A DNA stretch of 64,000 nt, taken from positions 436,549 through 500,548 of the forward strand of contig NZ_LMJB01000005.1 in assembly GCF_001429765.1 (NCBI RefSeq). Direction: 5' to 3'. The position numbers and the translations under genes are program-made. Positions 7,742 through 15,201 of this stretch are shown one piece after another. Source of the DNA: Flavobacterium sp. Root901 (GTDB lineage Bacteria > Bacteroidota > Bacteroidia > Flavobacteriales > Flavobacteriaceae). Position 1 is the first letter of the stretch; every line of letters starts with the position of its first letter. Below the pieces are notes generated by a model. It was not told the DNA's origin. It worked only from the letters and a program-made list of their open reading frames with translations, and did no database searches.

Positions 7742-8326
7742 CTAATTGTTTTTTAAAGAATTAAAGTTTTTTGCTTCCTGAATCCACTGTGTTAACTGGC
7801 CTACGCACAGCGACTTTTTTTTACGAACATATCCATATGTTACGTTTAGTTTTTCGGCCACTTCTTCCATCGATTTAATTTCAAAACTCAGCTTTAATAA
7901 CTCTTTGCATTTGTCTCCTAATTTTTGAAACATACTGTCAAAAAGCTGCTGTTTTTCATCAAATTCTTCGGTTTGCCCAATTAATTCCAGTGCAGATTCA
8001 TTCATAGATACCGCATCTTCAATAATTGTTACCCCTTTGCCGGATGTTTTTTTGAGTTCGTTGAGCCATTTTCTTTTACATAAAAGAAAAAAGTAAGCAT
8101 CAAACGGACAAGTCAATTGCAGAGAATTGGCTTTGGCCTGATTAAAAAGCAAAATCAATACTTCCTGAACCACATCCTGAGCATGATCTCTGTCTCCTGA
8201 ATTGTTCATAATAAACATTACCACTTTAGGAACATACTTTTTGTAAATAGACTGTATTATGACCGAGTCATTTGCAGCAAGTCCGTCAATATATTTTTGG
8301 TCAGGATGCACTTTAGTTTTACTCAT
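7742..8326 (-). CDS. ECF-type RNA polymerase sigma factor
   Basis: A 194-residue sigma-70-family protein with region 2 at about residues 25-95 and region 4 at about 130-185. Region 2 contains 'RDHAQDVVQEVLILLFNQA' and 'FDAYFFLLCKRKWLNELKK'; region 4 contains the helix-turn-helix 'SMEEVAEKLNVTYGYVRKKK'. ECF factors redirect RNA polymerase to small envelope-stress or transport regulons and are usually held by a neighbouring membrane anti-sigma. Here the TPR protein 2 nt downstream fits that role. A two-part motif repeated three times beside the divergent genes (8384, 8769 and 8833) is a good candidate for its target promoter. Confidence 0.9.
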   Translation of the reverse strand: MSKTKVHPDQKYIDGLAANDSVIIQSIYKKYVPKVVMFIMNNSGDRDHAQDVVQEVLILLFNQAKANSLQLTCPFDAYFFLLCKRKWLNELKKTSGKGVTIIEDAVSMNESALELIGQTEEFDEKQQLFDSMFQKLGDKCKELLKLSFEIKSMEEVAEKLNVTYGYVRKKKSLCVGQLTQWIQEAKNFNSLKNN

Positions 8327-8383
8327 AAAAAAACTTTTAATCAGATAAAGTTAAAAAGAATCTCAAACAAATTTCTAATAAAT

Positions 8384-8413
8384 GGGTAACAATTAACAAT
8401 TACAATTGATATA
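8384..8413 (+). promoter_or_regulatory. Candidate ECF sigma promoter, copy 1
   Basis: GGGTAACAA (8384-8392), 11 bp, then AATTGATATA (8404-8413). The same two blocks at the same spacing recur at 8769 and 8833. This copy would start transcription near 8420, about 36 nt before the small membrane protein gene. Confidence 0.6.
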
Positions 8414-8455
8414 TGAAAACAAAAATCTTTTAAAAGAGTTAAAAATTAAGAGAAA

Positions 8456-8755
8456 ATGGAAATCTATCAATTTACCGGCGACAAGACTTTAGATCAATTC
8501 TACAAAATGATTTCTGCCAAAACAAGAAACGGCTTTGTAATCGTAGAACATAACGAGAAATTACCATACGTTGTTTTATGCAGAGAAAAAAAAGTCATTA
8601 AACATTTCCTGCACCTGTTCCTTACCTGTCTCACTTTTGGGCTTTGGTCAATTGTCTGGATTTATTTAATTATTACGCTTTCGCGGAAGAAAAACATTCT
8701 AGTGGCTGTCGATGAAGACGGAAACCTTTTTGAAGACAAATGTCTTTCGGCATAA
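8456..8755 (+). CDS. Small membrane protein of unknown function
   Basis: A 99-residue protein with one strong hydrophobic region at about residues 50-76 ('FLHLFLTCLTFGLWSIVWIYLIITL' in composition), long enough for a single helix or a tight hairpin. The N-terminal half is soluble and the C-terminal tail is acidic. I do not recognise a family. It diverges from the sigma factor and follows a candidate ECF promoter directly. That makes it a likely sigma target or feedback component rather than a housekeeping gene. Confidence 0.6.
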   Translation: MEIYQFTGDKTLDQFYKMISAKTRNGFVIVEHNEKLPYVVLCREKKVIKHFLHLFLTCLTFGLWSIVWIYLIITLSRKKNILVAVDEDGNLFEDKCLSA

Positions 8756-8768
8756 AAAATAAAATCAG

Positions 8769-8798
8769 AGGTAACAAATAAAACCCAAAGTTGATTTA
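8769..8798 (+). promoter_or_regulatory. Candidate ECF sigma promoter, copy 2
   Basis: AGGTAACAA (8769-8777), 11 bp, then AGTTGATTTA (8789-8798). Two mismatches separate its downstream block from copy 1. It lies 64 bp upstream of copy 3, so the lipoprotein gene may have tandem promoters. Confidence 0.5.
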
Positions 8799-8832
8799 AT
8801 CCTGTAAGCACAATAAAAAAAATTAAAACAAG

Positions 8833-8862
8833 GGGTAACAATAGCAAACCTTAATTTATATA
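8833..8862 (+). promoter_or_regulatory. Candidate ECF sigma promoter, copy 3
   Basis: GGGTAACAA (8833-8841), 11 bp, then AATTTATATA (8853-8862). It is nearly identical to copy 1 and would give a leader of about 60 nt for the lipoprotein gene at 8932. Confidence 0.6.
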
Positions 8863-8931
8863 ACAATATAATTATTAACCAGAATCTGAAAACCGCTTGA
8901 CAATCAAGACAGATTTATAAAACTAGAAATT

Positions 8932-9918
8932 ATGAACACAAATTTTAAAACTATCGGACTTTTATTTCTATTATTATTTTCATTTGTAAGCTGCGATAAC
9001 AGCGACGGCGATGATAAAGAAACTATTCTGCCTCCAACATCAGCGGCATTTAAAAGTATAAGTGAAAAAGGAGTTAAAAGAAATACACAAAACTTTACTA
9101 TTACTGCCGGAGATGGTGTTGTAACCTTTACTTCTGCAAAAGGCGTAAAAGTAAACATCAACGGGGACTGCCTTACTAAAAACGGAAATCCTGTAACCGG
9201 AGAAGTTAACATCGAATATATTGAACTTTTTGACAAAGGAAACATGCTGGTTACCAACAAACCAACAATGGGAGTTACAGCTGACGGAAAGAAAAACCTT
9301 TTGATTTCTGGTGGTGAATTCTTTATCAAAGCTACTCAGGGCGGCGTTGCACTTCAAACCGGATGCCCTATGACTATGCTTGTTCCTGCTGCTCTAACAG
9401 ATGGCGTAGACAACACTATGACATTGTGGAATGGTGCAATCGATGAAGCCGGAGAACTTGCCTGGAGAGAAGTAAAAGCAGGTGCTGACGGCGCAAACGG
9501 AAAAGGCGGCGTGCAAGGTGAAGGAAACAATTATTATGTAACTTTTGGAAACTTCGGATGGACAAATGTGGACCGTTTTTACAGCGATCCAAGACCAAAA
9601 ACAACTCTTTTAGTTGATGTTCCAGAAGGATTCAACAATACAAACAGCGCTGTATATCTTTCTTATGACGGAGAAGGAACAAATGCTCTTGCAAAATTGG
9701 ACACTTATACTGCTGAAGGATTATTCAGCGAACATTATGGACAAATTCCTATTGGTCTTGCGTGTCATATTATTTTTGCAACCGAAGACAATGGAAACTG
9801 GAGATATGCAATTAAAGGAGTAACAATAACTGCAAATGCCGTATATACCTTTACACTAGCCGAAACAACAGTCGGTACCGAAGCTCAACTTGTTGCTGCA
9901 ATTAATGCCATTCAGTAA
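8932..9918 (+). CDS. Predicted lipoprotein with a Bacteroidota surface-type beta domain
   Basis: A 328-residue protein with a lipoprotein signal peptide (hydrophobic residues 9-20, lipobox 'SFVSC' ending at C21). The mature part has the pattern 'LTKNGNPVTGEVNIEYIELFDKGNML...GEFFIKATQGG', seen in many exported Bacteroidota proteins of unknown function. The rest looks all-beta. Two candidate ECF sigma promoters precede it and a strong terminator follows, so it forms its own transcription unit beside the sigma locus. It may be a surface effector or ligand of that system; no enzyme motif is visible. Confidence 0.68.
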   Translation: MNTNFKTIGLLFLLLFSFVSCDNSDGDDKETILPPTSAAFKSISEKGVKRNTQNFTITAGDGVVTFTSAKGVKVNINGDCLTKNGNPVTGEVNIEYIELFDKGNMLVTNKPTMGVTADGKKNLLISGGEFFIKATQGGVALQTGCPMTMLVPAALTDGVDNTMTLWNGAIDEAGELAWREVKAGADGANGKGGVQGEGNNYYVTFGNFGWTNVDRFYSDPRPKTTLLVDVPEGFNNTNSAVYLSYDGEGTNALAKLDTYTAEGLFSEHYGQIPIGLACHIIFATEDNGNWRYAIKGVTITANAVYTFTLAETTVGTEAQLVAAINAIQ

Positions 9919-9938
9919 CTTACAAATGCTTTTTTAAG

Positions 9939-9970
9939 AAAAAGTGATGATTTGCTCATCACTTTTTTTT
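9939..9970 (+). terminator. Terminator after the lipoprotein gene
   Basis: The stem AAAGTGATGA with TCATCACTTT and a 5-nt loop is followed by five further T residues. It separates the lipoprotein gene from the PKD/CHAT genes. Confidence 0.85.
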
Positions 9971-10030
9971 ACATTTAAACCTGTTTTAAAATTAATTCTG
10001 ATGATTTTAAGACTAAAAAACTGTCTAGTT

Positions 10031-11983
10031 ATGAAACCACAACTGTCTATTTTCTTTATTCTGTTTTCAATTTTTTCGATAGGACAAACCAAAGTAAAAG
10101 ACACCATAACCCGAAGAGCGAATATTGGTTTTATCCAAAACGGAAATACCGTTACTTTTAAACCCGAAACGCCGCCATTGATTCCAATTGCCGGTGCGCC
10201 AAAACCTAGTTATTCGTATTTATGGGAACTTGGGGACGGACATTACAGCAAAGAAGCAGAACCAAAACATGTTTACAAAAAGAAAGGAACATATACTGCA
10301 AGACTTGCTGTAACAAACAATTACGACAACGGAAAACCTCCGGCAACACGGCCTAAAAAAGTGGCCGTAAATGACATTACCGATACTAATTATAAAGACA
10401 TTGCTTCAATTGCTGATCAAAATGGTTTTGCAATTTTAAAAAACTGCGATCCAATTCCTGAACAGGAAATGGTAGTCGTAGTAAGTTATCAAAATCTGGA
10501 GAATTATGTTTCAGCCGGAAAGCTGTATCTTTTTTATAATGAAAAACAATTCAAACATAATAATTTTGAGTTAAGTGATTTCAGGACTTATGCAAACGAG
10601 CGCGAAATAAAAGAAAACCTAGTTGCAGCTGTCGATGATCTTGACGATTCTAATAATTTTACGGCTTCTGCCGAAAATAGTTTCAAACTTAAAAAATACA
10701 GAAATACAACGACTGAAGAAGATCTTGATGCTTCGCTTTTAGACGCTCATAAAACGTATCATAATGTTTCGGTTTTAGAATTTGACGATGCTGATCCAGG
10801 AGAAACACGGAATGTTTTTTATACATTTAAGACCACTCCGGAAATGATAAAAGACACCAGTGCAACAGTAACTATGCGCGGGATTTTTGTTCCGAATCGA
10901 AGTTATAAAAACCATAAGATTAAAAACCTTGAAATGGAAATTGTAACCTCTCACGACCCTAATAAAATGGGGTCTAACGGACGTTTTATGAATTACAGAC
11001 TGGTTCGTTTTAAAAGAGTGAATTTTAAAACCCGTTTTCAGAATAACGGTGAAGGGCCGGCGAGAAAAATTCGTTTAGAAACCGATGTTCCGGATATGTT
11101 TGACAAGAAAACTTTTCAGATTGAAAGTATGTATCCCGAATGTCCGATTTGTCCAAAAGGCGAAGAACCAACCATAAGCTGCCTTGATACAATTATTAAA
11201 CAGAAGCAAATTATATTTACATTTAAAAATATTTACCTTCCGGGAACGGAACAAAAAAATGTAAAGGAAAAAGACAGCACAAAAGGTTTTGTAAAATATT
11301 CGATGAAGTTTGGAGAAGATTTTCATAAAGTAAAAACCAAAAGCCGTACTTCGATTATTTTTGATAAAAATGAACCTATAATTACAAATTATGCCACTAC
11401 CCGATTTTTACCGGGAATTTCAATTGGCGCAAAAGCCGGTTACAATTTTTATCCTGATTTAGACAAATCGACAAGTTATTTTGTGGGCGCAACAATTTCG
11501 CCTTTTAAATCGTATCGTTTTTACTGGCAGGCCGAATGGGTAAATGCATTAAATCAATATAATAGTGCCGTTAATGTTACAGACCAGATAAATACGAATG
11601 CAAACGGAGTAAGGCAATTGATACGCACCACTATATCAACTGAAAATAAGAATATTAATTGGGAAGTTCCTGTTTTGATTCGGTATAACATTAATAATTA
11701 TATTGGAGTTGGCGCTGGTATTCAGGCCAGCATAAATGTTTCTTCTGAACAGAATCAAAGGATCCAAACTGATACTTATGAAGGTGACAAAGAAAACTTT
11801 TTGATTAGTTCTGTTATGAGTTCTAACAGCATAAAAAATACTTTTACTGATATAAAAACAGGCATTTTGTTTGATTTAACAGCAGGTTTTGCCAGAATAG
11901 GGCCAAGTTTAGGTGCACGTTATGTAATTAATTTTGAACAGAACTTTAATTACTTTCAGCTTTATGGAATCTGGAAGTTTTAA
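10031..11983 (+). CDS. Exported PKD-domain protein with a C-terminal outer-membrane barrel
   Basis: I place the start at ATG 10031 because it gives a clean signal peptide ('MKPQLSIFFILFSIFSIGQ'); the open frame extends 29 codons further upstream without one. The 650-residue product has a PKD domain at about residues 40-110 ('YLWELGDGHYSKEAEPKHVYKKKGTYTARL' pattern). A beta-rich middle contains a cysteine cluster 'CPICPKG'. The last 180 residues alternate like a beta-barrel and end in '...LYGIWKF', the terminal phenylalanine expected for outer-membrane proteins. It is followed by the CHAT gene after about 100 bp. A surface receptor or adhesin role is inferred only. Confidence 0.72.
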   Translation: MKPQLSIFFILFSIFSIGQTKVKDTITRRANIGFIQNGNTVTFKPETPPLIPIAGAPKPSYSYLWELGDGHYSKEAEPKHVYKKKGTYTARLAVTNNYDNGKPPATRPKKVAVNDITDTNYKDIASIADQNGFAILKNCDPIPEQEMVVVVSYQNLENYVSAGKLYLFYNEKQFKHNNFELSDFRTYANEREIKENLVAAVDDLDDSNNFTASAENSFKLKKYRNTTTEEDLDASLLDAHKTYHNVSVLEFDDADPGETRNVFYTFKTTPEMIKDTSATVTMRGIFVPNRSYKNHKIKNLEMEIVTSHDPNKMGSNGRFMNYRLVRFKRVNFKTRFQNNGEGPARKIRLETDVPDMFDKKTFQIESMYPECPICPKGEEPTISCLDTIIKQKQIIFTFKNIYLPGTEQKNVKEKDSTKGFVKYSMKFGEDFHKVKTKSRTSIIFDKNEPIITNYATTRFLPGISIGAKAGYNFYPDLDKSTSYFVGATISPFKSYRFYWQAEWVNALNQYNSAVNVTDQINTNANGVRQLIRTTISTENKNINWEVPVLIRYNINNYIGVGAGIQASINVSSEQNQRIQTDTYEGDKENFLISSVMSSNSIKNTFTDIKTGILFDLTAGFARIGPSLGARYVINFEQNFNYFQLYGIWKF

Positions 11984-11992
11984 AAACAATAT

Positions 11993-12058
11993 TGTCATCC
12001 CTGAGCGAAGTCTAAGGTCTTAACGAAAAAAGGTTTTCGACTTCGCTCAGGACTGACA
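11993..12058. repeat. Dispersed inverted repeat with CTGAGCGAAGTC arms
   Basis: CCTGAGCGAAGTC (12000-12012) pairs with GACTTCGCTCAGG (12039-12051), flanked by TGTCA and TGACA. It lies between the PKD and CHAT genes. A decayed relative occurs at 23590-23662. Similar CTTCGCTCAG elements are common between genes in flavobacteria. Confidence 0.65.
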
Positions 12059-12080
12059 CTTGATTATACCATTAATAAAC

Positions 12081-14741
12081 ATGAACTTACATCAATTATA
12101 TGGTTTCATTTTTCTTTTTCTGAGTCTGACGGCCTTCGGACAAAGTCAGGAAGATAAAATTTACCATGCTGTTGATGTTTTTACGGCTCATCCTTCCGCG
12201 AAAGCGCTGCAAAATTTAACGAATGCAGAAAGTGATTTTTGGAGAAATCCAAAACCTAAAACCAAAGATGAATTATTGGCCGTTGTGGTTTTAAACTGCA
12301 ACAAAGCCTATTATGAAAATCAGTTTGGGCAGACAAAAAATGCGATTTCCAGTTATGAAAAAGCCTGGCAAATATATCAAAAGCACAAACTCAGTAATTA
12401 CGATATTATTGAATTCTGCTTAAAACCTTTAGGGAATTTATATACCGTTTTGGGCGATTATGACAGCGCCGAAAACACCATAAAACAATATTTTTTTATT
12501 GTAAATACTTCTAAAAGTTATCCTGATGCACAAAAACAGAAGTTTGCTGCAATTCTTAATTTATCTAATGTTTATCAAAGTTCAGGGAAAATTTCTTTGG
12601 CAATTGAGGTTTTAGAAAATACTTTAAAAACAGAACAATTATCGAATTCTCAAAAAGGTATTTTATTGAATAATCTTGGGAATAATTATTGGTTAAGTTC
12701 TAAACAGCTTTTGTCTATTAAAAATTCGAATGACAAAGCCGAAAAAGCTTTTCAACTTTCTATAGAATATCTTAAAAACGAAAAAAATCAATCTGAGACT
12801 TTATCAAATTCTTATCGAAATCTTGCTTCGATGAACAGACAATGGCATCGATTTGATATTGCTGATCCTTATATGCAAAAGGCTGAAAAATTGTTTTTAG
12901 AAACTAAAAATCAACAGCCTAGAAAACTCGCAAAACTGTATTATGAAAAAGCGTTGCTGCTCTTTGATGAAAGAAAATATGAGGAAAGCACAAAGCAGAT
13001 TTCGTCTGTTTTTAAAGTTTTAATCCCGAATTATAATTCAAAAAATATTCTGCCCGGCCAAAATCAACTATACGCAGAAACTCTTTTGATGGATGTAATC
13101 GATTTGCAGGCAGAAATTCTCCAACTAAAGCAGCCTAAAAAAGCTTTAAATGCTTTTAAACTTTCTTTTTATATCGAAGATTTATTAATGAATTCATTGG
13201 TCTATGAAAACTCAAAAATCATTTCTCAGTTAAGATCTCGTAATCGAACAGAAAAATGTATTTCGATTTATTATAGTTTATATGAAAAGGAAAGAAAAAC
13301 TCAATATCTGGAAGAAGCTTTTCAGTTATCAGAAAAAACAAAATCGGGAATTTTAAAACGTTATCTTTCGAATATTGAAAACGCTTCCGCAGAAGAAAAA
13401 CTGCTTTTACAAGAACTTCAAAATCTTAATAATTCCATTTTAAAAGAGCAGCAAAAAGGAGATTTAGCCGATATTTCGAAAATAAATGATTTTATAAAAA
13501 AACAAAATGAATCGATGCTTCTGCTGAAAAAAATTCAGTCTGAAAATCGAAATTATCTTCCTGAAAACTGTGATTTAAAAGCGTTATTTTCAAAATTAGA
13601 AAATGATAAAGCAATGATGATTTATTATTTTATGGGTGCTGAAAAATTGTATTATTTCACTTTGCAAAACAACACAATTCAACTAAATTATATTTGGACC
13701 AATCATTTGGCAATTCCTGAAATTTTACATTTTGTAGATTATTTCAACGACGCAAATTCTATTACAAACGATATTTCAGGTTACAACAAATACGGAAAAG
13801 CTGTTTATGATTTACTCAAATTTCCCAAAAAATCAGTTTATCAAAATCTGGTAATTGTTCCCGACGGAATTTTAAATTTCCTTCCTTTTGAAGCTTTAAT
13901 TACGCAAGAATCAAAAACAACAAATTTTGCCAAAATGCATTACGTATTAAACGATTTTAAAATTGCTTATAATACCTCAGCCAATATTTATCTGAATTCA
14001 AAACCGGTCTCAAAATCAGAGAAAACGGTTTTGGGTGTTTTTCCGGTTTTCGAAAAAACGGCTTTTGAGTTGAGTTATTCGAAGAAAGAATTAGAATCGA
14101 TTCGGGATAATTTTAAAGGGAAATATTTAGAAAATTCGAATGCGGGTTTTTCTAATTTCAAAAGAAATGCTCCCAATTATTCGATTCTTCATTTGAGTAC
14201 GCATGCTTCCTCGGGCGATATAGAAACTCCGGCAAGTATTAAATTTTATGATCAGGAAATCTTATATTCTGAATTGTATAATCTTCACATTAATCCGGAT
14301 TTAGTCGTTTTAAGTGCCTGCGAAACCGGAATTGGAAAGTTGTATAAGGCAGAAGGTGCAATGAGTATTGCAAGAGGTTTTCAGTTTGCGGGCGCGCAGA
14401 ATTTATTATTTTCTTTATGGAAAGTAAACGATTTTACGACTTCTGTCTTTATGTCTGATTTTTATAAAAACGTTAAAAATAATGTTTCTTATTTTGAAGC
14501 AAATGCCAATGCTAAACTCGGGTATTTAAACAACAAATCAATTCCTAATGCTAAGAAATCACCTTATTACTGGAGCTCATTTGTGTATTACGGTTCGATT
14601 TCTGCAGAAGAAAAATCGGGAAATTATATCTATTATGGAATTAGCTTTTTGATTGTAATTGGTTTATTTTTGATTTTCAATTACTATCGCAAATGGAAAA
14701 TCTTCACGAAGTCCTCAAAAAAGAACACTACAAAAAAATAA
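12081..14741 (+). CDS. TPR-CHAT caspase-like protein with signal peptide and C-terminal anchor
   Basis: I start at ATG 12081, which gives a signal peptide ('MNLHQLYGFIFLFLSLTAFG'); the frame itself opens at a TTG at 12060. The product is 886 residues. TPR repeats fill about residues 70-420. A helical linker follows at about 420-500. A CHAT domain occupies about 530-830. The caspase-type dyad is intact: H708 in 'LHLSTHASSGD' and C747 in 'VVLSACETGIGKLYKAEGAM'. A transmembrane helix near residue 860 and a lysine-rich tail end the protein, so the TPR-CHAT part should lie in the periplasm. CHAT proteins are proteases in craspase and gasdermin systems. The retropepsin-like gene overlaps its end by 49 bp. 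Confidence 0.85.
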   Translation: MNLHQLYGFIFLFLSLTAFGQSQEDKIYHAVDVFTAHPSAKALQNLTNAESDFWRNPKPKTKDELLAVVVLNCNKAYYENQFGQTKNAISSYEKAWQIYQKHKLSNYDIIEFCLKPLGNLYTVLGDYDSAENTIKQYFFIVNTSKSYPDAQKQKFAAILNLSNVYQSSGKISLAIEVLENTLKTEQLSNSQKGILLNNLGNNYWLSSKQLLSIKNSNDKAEKAFQLSIEYLKNEKNQSETLSNSYRNLASMNRQWHRFDIADPYMQKAEKLFLETKNQQPRKLAKLYYEKALLLFDERKYEESTKQISSVFKVLIPNYNSKNILPGQNQLYAETLLMDVIDLQAEILQLKQPKKALNAFKLSFYIEDLLMNSLVYENSKIISQLRSRNRTEKCISIYYSLYEKERKTQYLEEAFQLSEKTKSGILKRYLSNIENASAEEKLLLQELQNLNNSILKEQQKGDLADISKINDFIKKQNESMLLLKKIQSENRNYLPENCDLKALFSKLENDKAMMIYYFMGAEKLYYFTLQNNTIQLNYIWTNHLAIPEILHFVDYFNDANSITNDISGYNKYGKAVYDLLKFPKKSVYQNLVIVPDGILNFLPFEALITQESKTTNFAKMHYVLNDFKIAYNTSANIYLNSKPVSKSEKTVLGVFPVFEKTAFELSYSKKELESIRDNFKGKYLENSNAGFSNFKRNAPNYSILHLSTHASSGDIETPASIKFYDQEILYSELYNLHINPDLVVLSACETGIGKLYKAEGAMSIARGFQFAGAQNLLFSLWKVNDFTTSVFMSDFYKNVKNNVSYFEANANAKLGYLNNKSIPNAKKSPYYWSSFVYYGSISAEEKSGNYIYYGISFLIVIGLFLIFNYYRKWKIFTKSSKKNTTKK

Positions 14742-15130
14742 AATTCAAGGTTACTAAAACACAACATCTTCAGATAAAAGCTAAGATTAACGGAGTTTCG
14801 GGAAATTTCATTTTAGATACTGGTGCTTCAAACACCTGCATTGGATTTGAAAGCATTGAGCGATTTGAATTATCTGCAAAAAAATCAAAAACAAAAGCCT
14901 CAGGAGCCGGAGCAACAGGAATGCGGACTCAGATTTCTTCGCAAAATGTATTGCAGTTAGGAAGCTGGAAAAGTAGGAATTTCAGTATTGTAATTTTTGA
15001 CCTTTCACATGTAAATGAAGCTTTAGAATCTTACAAAACAAAACCTGTTCATGGTATTATTGGAGCAGATGTTCTGTTGGAAGGAAAAGCAATTATTGAT
15101 TATTTTAATCATTATTTGTATCTTAAGTGA
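14693..15130 (+). CDS. Retropepsin-like aspartic protease
   Basis: A 145-residue single-lobe aspartic protease of the retropepsin-like group. The catalytic triad region is 'FILDTGASNTCI' (D42-T43-G44), and the C-terminal 'HGIIGADVLLEGKAIIDY' supplies the hydrophobic-hydrophobic-glycine flap partner. Such proteins work as dimers. The start at 14693 lies inside the end of the CHAT gene (49-bp overlap), which implies coupled translation. It has no signal peptide, so it is probably cytoplasmic while the CHAT domain is probably periplasmic. Its substrate is unknown; the CHAT tail or the anti-sigma cytoplasmic domain are conceivable. Confidence 0.85.
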   Translation: MENLHEVLKKEHYKKIKFKVTKTQHLQIKAKINGVSGNFILDTGASNTCIGFESIERFELSAKKSKTKASGAGATGMRTQISSQNVLQLGSWKSRNFSIVIFDLSHVNEALESYKTKPVHGIIGADVLLEGKAIIDYFNHYLYLK

Positions 15131-15144
15131 AATTCTAATAAATA

Positions 15145-15180
15145 AAAAATCCCAAACTCCTTTCGGAATTTGGGATTTTT
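15145..15180. terminator. Bidirectional terminator between protease and RND genes
   Basis: The stem AAAATCCCAAA pairs with TTTGGGATTTT around a 12-nt loop and has A/T runs on both sides. It serves the convergent protease (+) and RND permease (-) genes. Confidence 0.85.
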
Positions 15181-15201
15181 CGTCTAAAATTAAATCAAAA
15201 A

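Noticed and set aside
9040..9357. Antisense open frames inside the lipoprotein gene
   Set aside because: They are on the opposite strand of a gene with a lipobox, its own promoters and a terminator, and their products look like low-complexity shadows.
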